This document shows, in pieces, positions 36,697 through 49,920 of a stretch of 64,000 nt of DNA (positions are counted from its first letter, which is position 1; each line of letters opens with the position of its first letter). Below the pieces are notes generated by a model. That model did not search any database and was not told where the DNA came from. It saw nothing but the letters and a program-made list of their open reading frames with translations. The position numbers and the translations under genes were made by a program. Source of the stretch: Inia geoffrensis (lineage: Eukaryota; Chordata; Mammalia; Artiodactyla; Iniidae); the NCBI GenBank assembly GCA_036417435.1, contig CM070914.1, positions 62,001-126,000 of the forward strand. The letters are read 5' to 3'.

Positions 36697-37866
36697 AATT
36701 GCCGTACCCTAACCTGTACCCTAATCAATCCCCATTCCCTAACCCTAATCCTAACCCAAACCCTTAACGTGACCCTCTTCCGAGGACTTACACTCACCCG
36801 TGCCCTAATCGTAACAAGTACACTAACACTAACAAGTGACCTCACATGTACGCTAAACCTTAAGCGTTGTCTTACCCTAAACTGTGCCCGAATATCTCCC
36901 CATTCCCTTACCCTAAACCTCACGCGAATCTTAACCCAGACCCTCACCCAAAGCCTTACACTCACCCGTGCCCTAATCTTAACCAGGACACCAACACTAA
37001 CTAGTGCCCTCACACGTACGCTAACCCTAAACCTCAGCAGTACCCTATCCTGTACCCTAATCCCTCCCCATTCCCTAACACTAACCCTAACCGAAACCTT
37101 GAAAGCGACCCTTTTCCGAGGCCTTACCCTCATCGGTGCCCTTGTCTTAACCAGGAAACCAACACTAACTCGTGCCCTCACACTTACGCTAACCCTTAAG
37201 CATTGTCATACCCTAACCTCTACCCTAATCCCTCTCCATTCCCTAACCCTAACCCTAACCCGAATCTTAACCCTGACCCTCACCCGAAGCCTTACACTCA
37301 CCCGTGCCCTAATCTTAACCAGGACACCAACACTAACTCGTGCCCTCACACGAACGCTAAACCTTAAGCGTTGTCGTACCCTAAATTGTAACCTAATCCC
37401 TCCCCATTCCCTAACCCTAACCCTAACCCGATCCCTAAACCTGACCCTCTTCCGATGCCCTACCCTAACCCATGCCCTAAACTTAACCAGTACACAAACA
37501 CTAACTCCTGCCCTCAAACGTACGCTAACCCTTATGCGTTGTGGTACCCTATCCTGTACCCTAATCCCTCCCCATTCCCTAACCCTAACCGAAACGATGA
37601 ACGTGACTCTTTTCCGAGGCCTTACCCTCATCGGTGCCCTTGCCTTAACCAGGACACCAACACTAACTCGTGCCCTCACACTTACGCTAACCCTTAAGCA
37701 TTGTCGTACCCTAACCTGTACCCTAATCCCTCTCCATTCCCTAACACTAAGCCTAACCTGAAACCTAACCCTGACACTCACACGAAACTTTACCCTCACC
37801 CGTGCCCTACTTTTAACCAGTACATCAACACTAGCCCATGCCCTCTAACGTAGGCTAACCCTAAAC
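36697..37866 (+). repeat. HOR unit U38: A-B-C-D-E-Fs-G, 1,170 bp
   Basis: Monomers start at 36697, 36865, 37033, 37201, 37369, 37537 and 37699. B and C match U8 (CTTAACCCAGACC, CCTCAGCAG), while ACCTCTACC in D and TTGTAACC in E are shared only with U43. It closes the first copy of the 5,022-bp duplication. Confidence 0.93.
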
Positions 37867-38868
37867 AATTGCCGTACCCTAACCTGTACCCTAATCAATC
37901 CCCATTCCCTAACCCTAATCCTAACCCAAACCCTTAACGTGACCCTCTTCCGAGGACTTACCCTCACCCGTGCCCTAATCGTAACAAGTACACTAACACT
38001 AACAAGTGACCTCACATGTACGCTAAACCTTAAGCGTTGTCGTACCCTAAACTGTGCCCGAATAGCTCCCCATTCCCTTACACTAAACCTCACGCGAATC
38101 CTAACCCTGACCCTCACCCGAAGCCTTACACTCACCCGTGCCCTAATCTTAACCAGGACACCAACACTAACTCGTGCCCTCACACGTACGCTAACCCTAA
38201 ACCGCAGCAGTACCCTATCCTGTACCCTAATCCCTCCCCATTCCCTAACACTAACCCTAACCGAAACCCTGAAAGCGAACCTTTTCCGAGGCCTTACTCT
38301 CATCGGTGCCCTTGTCTTAACCAGGAAACCAACACTAACTCGTGCCCTCACACTTACGCTAACCCTTAAGCATTGTCATACCCTAACCTGTACCCTAATC
38401 CCTCTCCATTCCCTAACCCTAACCCTAACCCGAATCTTAACCCTGACCCTCACCCGAAGCCTTACCCTCACCCGTGCCCTAATCTTAACCAGGACACCAA
38501 CACTAACTCGTGCCCTCACACGAACGCTAAACCTTAAGCGTTGTCGTACCCTATCCTGTACCCTAATCCCTCCCCATTCCCTAACCCTAACCAAAACGCT
38601 GAACGTGACCCTTTTCCGAGGCCTTACCCTCATCGGTGCCCTTGCCTTAACCAGGACACCAACACTAACTCATGCCCTCACACTTACGCTAACCCTTAAG
38701 CATTGTCGTACCCTAACCTGTACCCTAATCCCTCTCCATTCCCTAACACTAAGCGTAACCTGAAACCTAACCCTGACACTCACCCGAAACTTTAGCCTCA
38801 CCCGTGTCCTAATTTTAACCAGTACATCAACACTAGCCCATGCCCTCTAACGTAGGCTAACCCTAAAC
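37867..38868 (+). repeat. HOR unit U39: A-B-C-D-Fs-G, 1,002 bp (copy of U34)
   Basis: Same monomer order as U34 at +5,022 bp, including GAAAGCGAACC and AAGCGTAACC. I saw no difference. Confidence 0.93.
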
Positions 38869-40038
38869 AATTGCCGTACCCTAACCTGTACCCTAATCAA
38901 TCCCCATTCCCTAACCCTAATCCTAACCCAAACCCTTAACGTGACCCTCTTCCGAGGACTTACCCTCACCCGTGCCCTAATCGTAACAAGTACACTAACA
39001 CTAACAAGTGACCTCACACGTACGCTAAACCTTAAGCGTTGTCGTACCCTAAACTGTGCCCGAATAGCTCCCCATTCCCTTACACTAAACCTCACGCGAA
39101 TCCTAACCCTGACCCTCACCCGAAGCCTTACACTCACCCGTGCCCTAATCTTAACCAGGACACCAACACTAACTCGTGCCCTCACACGTACGCTAACCCT
39201 AAACCGCAGCAGTACCCTATCCTGTACCCTAATCCCTCCCCATTCCCTAACACTAACCCTAACCGAAACCCTGAAAGCGACCCTTTTCCGAGGCCTTACC
39301 CTCATCGGTGCCCTTGTCTTAACCAGGAAACCAACACTAACTCGTGCCCTCACACTTACGCTAACCCTTAAGCATTGTCATACCCTAACCTGTACCCTAA
39401 TCCCTCTCCATTCCCTAACCCTAACCCTAACCCGATTCTTAACCCTGACCCTCACCCGAAGCCTTACCCTCACCCGTGCCCTAATCTTAACCAGGACACC
39501 AACACTAACTCGTGCCCTCACACGAACGCTAAACCTTAAGCGTTGTCGTACCCTAAATTGTACCCTAATCCCTCCCCATTCCCTAACCCTAACCCTAACC
39601 CGATCCCTAAACCTGACCCTCTTCCGATGCCCTATCCTAACCCATGCCCTAAACTTAACCAGTACACAAACACTAACTCCTGCCCTCAAACGTACGCTAA
39701 CCCTTATGCGTTGTGGTACCTTATCCTGTACCCTAATCCCTCCCCATTCCCTAACCCTAACCGAAACGATGAACGTGACTCTTTTCCGAGGCCTTACCCT
39801 CATCGGTGCCCTTGCCTTAACCAGGACACCAACACTAACTTGTGCCCTCACACTTACGCTAACCCTTAAGCATTGTCGTACCCTAACCTGTACCCTAATC
39901 CCTCTCCATTCCTTAACACTAAGCCTAACCTGAAACCTAAACCTGACACTCACCCGAAACTTTACCCTCACCCGTGTCCTACTTTTAACCAGTACATCAA
40001 CACTAGCCCATGCCCTCTAACGTAGGCTAACCCTAAAC
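38869..40038 (+). repeat. HOR unit U40: A-B-C-D-E-Fs-G, 1,170 bp (copy of U35)
   Basis: Same as U35 at +5,022 bp, with CCCGATTCTTAACC and GTGGTACCTTATCC retained. Confidence 0.93.
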
Positions 40039-40878
40039 AATTGCCGTACCCTAACCTGTACCCTAATCAATCCCCATTCCCTAACCCTAATCCTAACCCA
40101 AACCCTTAACGTGACCCTCTTCCGAGGACTTACCCTCACCCGTGCCCTAATCGTAACAAGTACACTAACACTAACAAGTGACCTCACACGTACGCTAAAC
40201 CTTAAGCGTTGTCGTACCCTAAACTGTGCCCGAATATCTCCCCATTCCCTTACCCTAAACCTCACCCGAATCCTAACCCTGACCGTCACCCGAAGCCTTA
40301 CGCTCACCCGTTCCCTAATCTTAACCAGGACACCAACACTAACTCGTGCCCTCACACGAACGCTAAACCTTAAGCGTTGTCGTACCCTAAATTGTACCCT
40401 AATCCCTCCCAATTCCCTAACCCTAACCCTAACCCGATCCCTAAACCTAACCCTCTTCCGATGCCCTACCCTAACCCATGCCCTTAATTTAACCAGTACA
40501 CAAACACTAACTCTTGCCCTCAAACGTATGCTAACCCTTATGCGTTGTCGTACCCTATCCTGTACCCTAATCCCTCCCCATTCCCTAACCCTAACCCTAA
40601 CCAAAACGATGAACGTGACCCTTTTCCGAGGCCTTACCCTCATCGGTGCACTTGCCTTAACAAGGACACCAACACTAACTCGTGCCCTCACACTTACGCT
40701 AACCCTTAAGCATTGTCGTACCCTAACCTGTGCCCTAATCCCTCTCCATTCCCTAACACTAAGCCTAACCTGAAACCTAACCCTGACACTCACCCGAAAC
40801 TTTACCCTCACCCGTGTCCTACTTTTAACCAGTACATCAACACTAGCCCATGCCCTCTAACGTAGGCTAACCCTAAAC
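40039..40878 (+). repeat. HOR unit U41: A-B-E-F-G, 840 bp (copy of U36)
   Basis: Same as U36 at +5,022 bp, with CCCTTAATTTAACC retained. Confidence 0.93.
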
Positions 40879-41718
40879 AATTGCCGTACCCTAACCTGTA
40901 CCCTAATCAATCCCCATTCCCTAACCCTAATCCTAACCCAAACCCTTAACGTGACCCTCTTCCGAGGACTTACCCTCACCCGTGCCCTAATCGTAACAAG
41001 TACACTAACACTAACAAGTGACCTCACATGTACGCTAAACCTTAAGCGTTGTCTTACCCTAAACTGTGCCCGAATATCTCCCCATTCCCTTACCCTAACC
41101 CTCACGCGAATCTTAACCCAGACCCTCACCCAAAGCCTTACACTCACCCGTGCCCTAATCTTAACCAGGACACCAACACTAACTCGTGCCCTCACACGAA
41201 CGCTAAACCTTAAGCGTTGTCGTACCTTAAATTGTACCCTAATCCCTCCCAATTCCCTAACCCTAACCCTAACCCGATCCCTAAACCTAACCCTCTTCCG
41301 ATGCCCTACCCTAACCCATGCCCTAAACTTAACCAGTACACAAACACTAACTCTTGCCCTCAAACGTATGCTAACCCTTATGCGTTGTCGTACCCTATCC
41401 TGTACCCTAATCCCTCCCCATTCCCTAACCCTAACCCTAACCAATACGATGAACGTGACCCTTTTCCGAGGCCTTACCCTCATCGGTGCACTTGCCTTAA
41501 CAAGGACACCAACACTAACTCGTGCCCTCACACTTACGCTAACCCTTAAGCATTGTCGTACCCTAACATGTGCCCTAATCCCTCTCCATTCCCTAACACT
41601 AAGCCTAACCTGAAACCTAACCCTGACACTCACCCGAAACTTTACCCTCACCCGTGTCCTACTTTTAACCAGTACATCAACACTAGCCCATGCCCTCTAA
41701 CGTAGGCTAACCCTAAAC
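40879..41718 (+). repeat. HOR unit U42: A-B-E-F-G, 840 bp (copy of chimeric U37)
   Basis: Same as U37 at +5,022 bp, including CCAATACGATG in F and ACATGTGCC in G. The chimera therefore formed before the 5,022-bp duplication. Confidence 0.93.
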
Positions 41719-42888
41719 AATTGCCGTACCCTAACCTGTACCCTAATCAATCCCCATTCCCTAACCCTAATCCTAACCCAAACCCTTAACGTGACCCTCT
41801 TCCGAGGACTTACACTCACCCGTGCCCTAATCGTAACAAGTACACTAACACTAACAAGTGACCTCACATGTACGCTAAACCTTAAGCGTTGTCTTACCCT
41901 AAACTGTGCCCGAATATCTCCCCATTCCCTTACCCTAAACCTCACGCGAATCTTAACCCAGACCCTCACCCAAAGCCTTACACTCACCCGTGCCCTAATC
42001 TTAACCAGGACACCAACACTAACTAGTGCCCTCACACGTACGCTAACCCTAAACCTCAGCAGTACCCTATCCTGTACCCTAATCCCTCCCCATTCCCTAA
42101 CACTAACCCTAACCGAAACCTTGAAAGCGACCCTTTTCCGAGGCCTTACCCTCATCGGTGCCCTTGTCTTAACCAGGAAACCAACACTAACTCGTGCCCT
42201 CACACTTACGCTAACCCTTAAGCATTGTCATACCCTAACCTCTACCCTAATCCCTCTCCATTCCCTAACCCTAACCCTAACCCGAATCTTAACCCTGACC
42301 CTCACCCGAAGCCTTACACTCACCCGTGCCCTAATCTTAACCAGGACACCAACACTAACTCGTGCCCTCACACGAACGCTAAACCTTAAGCGTTGTCGTA
42401 CCCTAAATTGTAACCTAATCCCTCCCCATTCCCTAACCCTAACCCTAACCCGATCCCTAAACCTGACCCTCTTCCGATGCCCTACCCTAACCCATGCCCT
42501 AAACTTAACCAGTACACAAACACTAACTCCTGCCCTCAAACGTACGCTAACCCTTATGCGTTGTGGTACCCTATCCTGTACCCTAATCCCTCCCCATTCC
42601 CTAACCCTAACCGAAACGATGAACGTGACTCTTTTCCGAGGCCTTACCCTCATCGGTGCCCTTGCCTTAACCAGGACACCAACACTAACTCGTGCCCTCA
42701 CACTTACGCTAACCCTTAAGCATTGTCGTACCCTAACCTGTACCCTAATCCCTCTCCATTCCCTAACACTAAGCCTAACCTGAAACCTAACCCTGACACT
42801 CACACGAAACTTTACCCTCACCCGTGCCCTACTTTTAACCAGTACATCAACACTAGCCCATGCCCTCTAACGTAGGCTAACCCTAAAC
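41719..42888 (+). repeat. HOR unit U43: A-B-C-D-E-Fs-G, 1,170 bp (copy of U38)
   Basis: Same as U38 at +5,022 bp. It closes the second copy; the match continues past its end to about 43038, where U44 has CACACG and U39 has CACATG. Confidence 0.93.
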
Positions 42889-43890
42889 AATTGCCGTACC
42901 CTAACCTGTACCCTAATCAATCCCCATTCCCTAACCCTAATCCTAACCCAAACCCTTAACGTGACCCTCTTCCGAGGACTTACCCTCACCCGTGCCCTAA
43001 TCGTAACAAGTACACTAACACTAACAAGTGACCTCACACGTACGCTAAACCTTAAGCGTTGTCGTACCCTAAACTGTGCCCGAATATCTCCCCATTCCCT
43101 TACCCTAAACCTCACCCGAATCCTAACCCTGACCATCACCCGAAGCCTTGCCCTCACCCGTGCCCTAATCTTAACCAGGACACCAACACTAACCCGTGCC
43201 CTCACACGTACGCTAACCCTTAAGCGTTGTCGTACCCTAAACTATACCCTAATCCCACCCCATTCCATAACACTAACCCTAACCCGAATCTTAACCCTGA
43301 CCCTCACCCGAAGCCTTACCCTCACCCGTGCCCTAATCTTAACCGGGACACCAACACTAACTCGTGCCCTCACACGAACGCCAAACCTTAAGCGTTGTCG
43401 TACCCTAAATTGTACCCTAATCCCTCCCCATTCCCTAACCCTAACCCTAACCCGATCCCTAAACCTGACCCTCTTCCGATGCCCTACCCTAACCCATGCC
43501 CTAAACTTAACCAGTACACAAACACTAACTCCTGCCCTCAAACGTACGCTAACCCTTATGCGTTGTGGTACCCTATCCTGTACCCTAATCCCTCCCCATT
43601 CCCTAACCCTAACCGAAACGATGAACGTGACTCTTTTCCGAGGCCTTACCCTCATCGGTGCCCTTGCCTTAACCAGGACACCAACACTAACTCGTGCCCT
43701 CACACTTACGCTAACCCTTAAGCATTGTCGTACCCTAACCTGTACCCTAATCCCTCTCCATTCCCTAACACTAAGCCTAACCTGAAACCTAACCCTGACA
43801 CTCACCCGAAACTTTACCCTCACCCGTGTCCTAATTTTAACCAGTACATCAACACTACCCCATGCCCTCTAACGTAGGCTAACCCTAAAC
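42889..43890 (+). repeat. HOR unit U44: A-B-D*-E-Fs-G (no C), 1,002 bp
   Basis: Monomers start at 42889, 43057, 43225, 43393, 43561 and 43723. The third is an unusual D with a B/E-like start (CGTTGTCGTACCC, AAACTATACCC, CATTCCATAACAC). This D* form is seen once, as is CCGGGACACC in it. Confidence 0.9.
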
Positions 43891-44898
43891 AATTGCCGTA
43901 CCCTAACCTGTACCCTAATCAATTCCCATTCCCTAACCCTAATCCTAACCCAAACCCTTAACGTGACCCTCTTCCGAGGACTTACCCTCACCCGTGCCCT
44001 AATCGTAACAAGTACACTAACACTAACAAGTGACCTCACACGTACGCTAAACCTTAAGCGTTGTCGTACCCTAAAGTGTGCCCGAATATCTCCCCATTCC
44101 CTTACCCTAAACCTCACCCGAATCCTAACCCTGACCGTCACCCGAAGCCTTACCCTCACCCGTGCCCTAATCTTAACCAGGACACCAACACTAACTCGTG
44201 CCCTCACACGAACGCTAAACCTTAAGCGTTGTCGTACCCTAAATTGTACCCTAATCCCTCCCCATTCCCTAACCCTAACCCTAACCCGATCCCTAAACCT
44301 AACCCTCTTCCGATGCCCTACCCTAACCCATGCCCTAAACTTAACCAGTACAGAAACACTAACTCTTGCCCTCACACGTACGCTAGCCCTTATGCGTTGT
44401 CGTACCCTATCCTGTACCCTAAGCCCTCCCCATTCTCTAACACTAACCCTAACCGAAACCCTGAAAGCGACCCTTTTCCGAGGCCTTACCCTCATCGGTG
44501 CCCTTGTCTTAACCAGGAAACCAACACTAACTCGTGCCCTCACACTTACGCTAACCCTTAAGCATTGTCATACCCTAACCTGTACCCTAATCCCTCTACA
44601 TTCCCTAACCCTAACCCTAACCCGAATCTTAACCCTGACCCTCACCCGAAGCCTTACCCCCACCCGTGCCCTAATCTTAACCAGGACACAAACACTAACT
44701 CGTGCCCTCACACGTACGCTAACCCTAAACCGCAGCAGTACCCTAACCTGTACCCTAATCCCTCTCCATTCCCTAACCCTAACCCTAACCCGAAACCTAA
44801 CCCTGACACTCACCGGAAACTTTACCCTCACCCGTGTCCTAATTTTAACCAGTACATCAACACTAGCCTATGCCCTCTAACGTAGGCTAACCTTAAAC
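43891..44898 (+). repeat. HOR unit U45: A-B-E-F/C-D-G*, 1,008 bp
   Basis: Monomers start at 43891, 44059, 44227, 44395, 44563 and 44731. The F/C hybrid and G* are the same as in U0, which begins at the equivalent of 44213. This copy shows the full unit that the window start truncates. Confidence 0.9.
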
Positions 44899-45738
44899 CA
44901 TTGCCGTACCCTAACGTGTACCCTAATCAATCCCCAATCCCTAACACTAACCCTAACCCAAACCCTTAATGTGACCCTCTTCCGAGGACTTACCCTCACC
45001 CGTGCCCTAATCGTAACCAGTACACTAACACTAACTAGTGACCTCACACGTATGCTAAACCTTAAGCGTTGTCGTGCCCTAAACTGTACCCTAATCCCTC
45101 CCCATTCCCTAACCCTAACCCTAACCCGAATCCTAACCCTGACCCTCACATGAAGCCTTACCCTCACCCTTGCCCTAATCTTAACCCAGACACCAACACT
45201 AAATCGTGCCCTCACACGAACGCTAAACCTTAAGCGTTGTCGTACCCTAAATTGTACCCTAATCCCTCCCCATTCCCTAACCCTAACCCTAACCCGATCC
45301 CTAAACCTAACCCTCTTCCGATGCCCTACCCTAACCCATGCCCTAAACTTAACCAGTACACAAACACTAACTCTTGCCCTCAAACGTACGCTAACCCTTA
45401 TGCGTTGTCGTACCCTATCCTGTACCCTAATCCCTCCCCATTCCCTAACCCTAACCCTAACCAAAACGCTGAACGTGACCCTTTTCCGAGGCCTTACCCT
45501 CATCGGTGCCCTTGCCTTAACCAGGACACCAACACTAACTCATGCCCTCACACTTACGCTAACCCTTAAGCATTGTCGTACCCTAACCTGTACCCTAATC
45601 CCTCTCCATTCCCTAAAACTAAGCCTAACCTGAAACCTAACCCTAACACTCACCAGAAACTTTACCCTCACCCGTGTCCTAATTTTAACCAGTACATCAA
45701 CACTAGCCCATGCCCTCTAACGTAGGCTAACCCTAAAC
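44899..45738 (+). repeat. HOR unit U46: A'-H-E-F-G, 840 bp
   Basis: Monomers start at 44899, 45067, 45235, 45403 and 45571. It is the partner of U1 and opens with CCATTGCC. Differences from U1 include AACCCAGACACC and CTAAATCG in H. Confidence 0.91.
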
Positions 45739-46908
45739 AATTGCCGTACCCTAACCTGTACCTTAATCAATCCCCATTCCCTAACCCTAATCCTAACCCA
45801 AACCCTTAACGTGACCCTCTTCCGAGGACTTACCCTCACCCGTGCCCTAATCGTAACAAGTACACTAACACTAACAAGTGACCTCACATGTACGCTAAAC
45901 CTTAAGCGTTGTCGTACCCTAAACTGTGCCCGAATAGCTCCCCATTCCCTTACCCTAAACCTCACGCGAATCCTAACCCTGACCCTCACCCGAAGCCTTA
46001 CACTCACCCGTGCCCTAATCTTAACCAGGACACCATCACTAACTCGTGCCCTCACACGTACGCTAACCCTAAACCGCAGCAGTACCCTATCCTGTACCCT
46101 AATCCCTCCCCATTCCCTAACACTAACCCTAACCGAAACACTGAAAGCGACCCTTTTCCGGGGCCTTACCCTCATCGGTGCCCTTGTCTTAACCAGGAAA
46201 CCAACACTAACTCGTGCCCTCACACTTACGCTAACCCTTAAGCATTGTCATACCCTAACCTGTACCCTAATCCCTCTCCATTCCCTAACCCTAACCCTAA
46301 CCCGAATCTTAACCCTGACCCTCACCCGAAGCCTTACCCTGACCCGTGCCCTAATCTTAACCAGAACACCAACACTAACTCGTTCCCTCACACGAACGCT
46401 AAACCTTAAGCATTGTCGTACCCTAAATTGTACCCTAATCCTTCCCCATTCCCTAACCCTAACCCTAACCCGATCCCTAAACCTGACCCTCTTCCAATGC
46501 CCTACCCTAACCCATGCCCTAAACTTAACCAGTACACAAACACTAACTCCTGCCCTCAAACGTACGCTAACCCTTATGCGTTTTGGTACCCTATCCTGTA
46601 CCCTAATCCCTCCCCATTCCCTAACCCTAACCAAAACGCTGAACGTGACCCTTTTCCGAGGCCTTACCCTCATCGGTGCCCTTGCCTTAACCAGGACACC
46701 AACACTAACTCATGCCCTCACACTTACGCTAACCCTTAAGCATTGTCGTACCCTAACCTGTATCCTAATCCCTCTCCATTCCCTAACACTAAGCCTAACC
46801 TGAAACCTAACCCTGACACTCACCCGAAACTTTAGCCTCACCCGTGTCCTAATTTTAACCAGTACATCAACACTAGCCCATGCCCTCTAAGGTAGGCTAA
46901 CCCTAAAC
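45739..46908 (+). repeat. HOR unit U47: A-B-C-D-E-Fs-G, 1,170 bp
   Basis: Monomers start at 45739, 45907, 46075, 46243, 46411, 46579 and 46741. It shares ACCTTAATCAATC, CACCATCAC and GGTAGGC (46890) with U2 and its right neighbour. Private changes include TTTTCCGGGG in C. Confidence 0.92.
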
Positions 46909-48078
46909 AATTGCCGTACCCTAACCTGTACCCTAATCAATACCCATTCCCTAACCCTAATCCTAACCCAAACCCTTAACGTGACCCTCTTCCGAGGACT
47001 TACCCTCACCCGTGCCCTAATCGTAACAAGTACACTAACACTAACAAGTGACCTCACATGTACGCTAAACCTTAAGCGTTGTCGTACCCTAAACTGTGCC
47101 CGAATAGCTCCCCATTCCCTTACCCTAAACCTCACGCGAATCCTAACCCTGACCCTCACCCGAAGCCTTACACTCACCCGTGCCCTAATCTTAACCAGGA
47201 CACCAACACTATCTCGTGCCCTCACACGTACGCTAACCCTAAACCGCAGCAGTACCCTATCCTGTACCCTAATCCCTCCCCATTCCCTAACACTAACCCT
47301 AACCGAAACCCTGAAAGCGACCCTTTTCCGAGGCCTTACCCTCATCGGTGCCCTTGTCTTAACCAGGAAACCAACACTAACTCGTGCCCTCACACATACG
47401 CTAACACTTAAGCATTGTCATACCCTAACCTGTACCCTAATCCCTCTCCATTCCCTAACCCTAACCCTAACACGAATCTTAACCCTGACCCTCACCCGAA
47501 GCCTTACCCTCACCCGTGCCCTAATCTTAACCAGGACACCAACACTAACTCGTGCCCTCACACGAACGCTAAACCTTAAGCGTTGTCGTACCCTAAATTG
47601 TACCCTAATCCCTCCCCATTCCCTAACCCTAACCCTAACCCGATCCCTAAACCTGACCCTCTTCCGATGCCCTATCCTAACCCATGCCCTAAACTTAACC
47701 AGTACACAAACACTAACTCCTGCCCTCAAAGGTACGCTAACCCTTATGCGTTGTGGTACCCTATCCTGTACCCTAATCCCTCCCCATTCCCTAACCCTAA
47801 CCGAAACGATGAACGTGACTCTTTTCCGAGGCCTTACCCTCATCGGTGCCCTTGCCTTAACCAGGACACCAACACTAACTCGTGCCCTCACACTTACGCT
47901 AACCCTTAAGCATTGTCGTACCCTAACCTGTACCCTAATCCCTCTCCATTCCCTAACACTAAGCCTAACCTGAAACCTAACCCTGACACTCACCCGAAAC
48001 TTTACCCTCACCCGTGTCCTACTTTTAACCAGTACATCAACAGTAGCCCATGCCCTCTAACGTAGGCTAACCCTAAAC
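46909..48078 (+). repeat. HOR unit U48: A-B-C-D-E-Fs-G, 1,170 bp
   Basis: Monomers start at 46909, 47077, 47245, 47413, 47581, 47749 and 47911. It is the partner of U3 (AATCAATACCC, CAACAGTAGCCC). Private: CACTATCTCG in B and AACACTTAAGC before D. Confidence 0.92.
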
Positions 48079-48918
48079 AATTGCCGTACCCTAACCTGTA
48101 CCCTAATCAATCCCCATTCCCTAACCCTAATCCTAACCCAAACCCTTAACGTGACCCTCTTCCGAGGACTTACCCTCACCCGTGCCCTAATCGTAACAAG
48201 TACACTAACACTAACAAGTGACCTCACACGTACGCTAAACCTTAAGCGTTGTCGTACCCTAAACTGTGCCCGAATATCTCCCCATTCCCTTACCCTAAAC
48301 CTCACCCGAATCCTAACCCTGACCGTCACCCGAAGCCTTACGCTCACCCGTGCCCTAATCTTAACCAGGACACCAACACTAACTCGTGCCCTCACACGAA
48401 CGCTAAACCTTAAGCGTTGTCGTACCCTAAATTGTACCCTAATCCCTCCCAATTCCCTAACCCTAACCCTAACCCGATCCCTAAACCTAACCCTCTTCCG
48501 ATGCCCTACCCTAACCCATGCCCTAAACTTAACCAGTACACAAACACTAACTCTTGCTCTCAAACGTACGCTAACCCTTCTGCGTTGTCGTACCCTATCC
48601 TGTGCCCTAATCCCTCCCGATTCCCTAACCCTAACCCTAACCAAAACGCTGAACGTGACCATTTTCCGAGGCCTTACCCTCATCGATGCCCTTGCCTTAA
48701 CCAGGATACCAACACTAACTCGTGCCCTCACACTTACGCTAACCCTTAAGCATTGTCGTACCCTAACCTGTACCCTAATCCCTCTCCATTCCCTAACACT
48801 AAGCCTAACCTGAAACCTAACCCTGACACTCACCCGAAAGTTTACCCTCACCCGTGTCCTACTTTTAACCAGTACATCAACACTAGCCCATGCCCTCTAA
48901 CGTAGGCTAACCCTAAAC
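48079..48918 (+). repeat. HOR unit U49: A-B-E-F-G, 840 bp
   Basis: Monomers start at 48079, 48247, 48415, 48583 and 48751. It is the partner of U4 (CTCCCGATTCC, CAGGATACC). Private: CTTGCTCTC and GTGACCATTTTCC. Confidence 0.92.
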
Positions 48919-49920
48919 AATTGCCGTACCCTAACCTGTACCCTAATCAATCCCCATTCCCTAACCCTAATCCTAACCCAAACCCTTAACGTGACCCTCT
49001 TCCGAGGACTTACCCTCACCCGTGCCCTAATCGTAACAAGTACACTAACACTAACAAGTGACCTCACATGTACGCTAAACCTTAAGCGTTGTCGTACCCT
49101 AAACTGTGCCCGAATAGCTCCCCATTCCCTTACCCTAAACCTCACGCGAATCCTAACCCTGACCCTCACCCGAAGCCTTACACTCACCCGTGCCCTAATC
49201 TTAACCAGGACACCAACACTAACTCGTGCCCTCACACGTACGCTAACCCTAAACCGCAGCAGTACCCTATCCTGTACCCTAATCCCTCCCCATTCCCTAA
49301 CACTAACCCTAACCGAAACCCTGAAAGCGACCCTTTTCCGAGGCCTTACCCTCATCGGTGCCCTTGTCTTAACCAGGAAACCAACACTAACTCGTGCCCT
49401 CACACTTACGCTAACCCTTAAGCATTGTCATACCCTAACCTGTACCCTAATCCCTCTCCATTCCCTAACCCTAACCCTAACCCGAATCTTAACCCTGACC
49501 CTCACCCGAAGCCTTACCCTCACCCGTGCCCTAATCTTAACCAGGACACCAACACTAACTCGTGCCCTCACACGAACGCTAAACCTTAAGCGTTGTCGTA
49601 CCCTATCCTGTACCCTAATCCCTCCCCATTCCCTAACCCTAACCAAAACGCTGAACGTGACACTTTTCCGAGGCCTTACCCTCATCGGTGCCCTTGCCTT
49701 AACCAGGACACCAACACTAACTCGTGCCCTCACACTTACGCTAACCCTTAAGCATTGTCGTACCCTAACCTGTACCCTAATCCCTCTCCATTCCCTAACA
49801 CTAAGCCTAACCTGAAACCTAACCCTGACACTCACCCGAAACTTTACCCTCACCCGTGTCCTAATTTTAACCAGTACATCAACACTAGCCCATGCCCTCT
49901 AACGTAGGCTAACCCTAAAC
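48919..49920 (+). repeat. HOR unit U50: A-B-C-D-Fs-G (no E), 1,002 bp
   Basis: Monomers start at 48919, 49087, 49255, 49423, 49591 and 49753. It is the partner of U5 (GAACGTGACAC) and the last unit of the second alpha copy. Confidence 0.92.

Larger units (their letters stand above)
32845..37866 (+). repeat. 5,022-bp segmental tandem duplication, copy 1 (U34-U38)
   Basis: Five HOR units (1002+1170+840+840+1170 bp) are followed at once by the same five units. The two copies share every private tag that I checked, including GAAAGCGAACC, CCCGATTCTTAACC, CCCTTAATTTAACC and CCAATACGATG. By reading, matching runs from about 32789 to 38016 at a 5,022-bp offset. The flanking mismatches are 32788 A against 37810 C, and 38017 T against 43039 C. 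I checked representative lines and conceptual translations, not every base. Confidence 0.9.
37867..42888 (+). repeat. 5,022-bp segmental tandem duplication, copy 2 (U39-U43)
   Basis: Direct-orientation second copy of U34-U38. Such low divergence contrasts with the other long-range copies in the window, which differ at scattered bases. It is either the youngest amplification event here or an assembly duplication. Confidence 0.9.
44213..49920 (+). repeat. Macro-repeat segment alpha, copy 2 (late U45-U50)
   Basis: Counterpart of 1-5708. The preceding part of U45 (43891-44212) shows what lies just outside the window start in the other copy, if the match continues. Confidence 0.9.
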
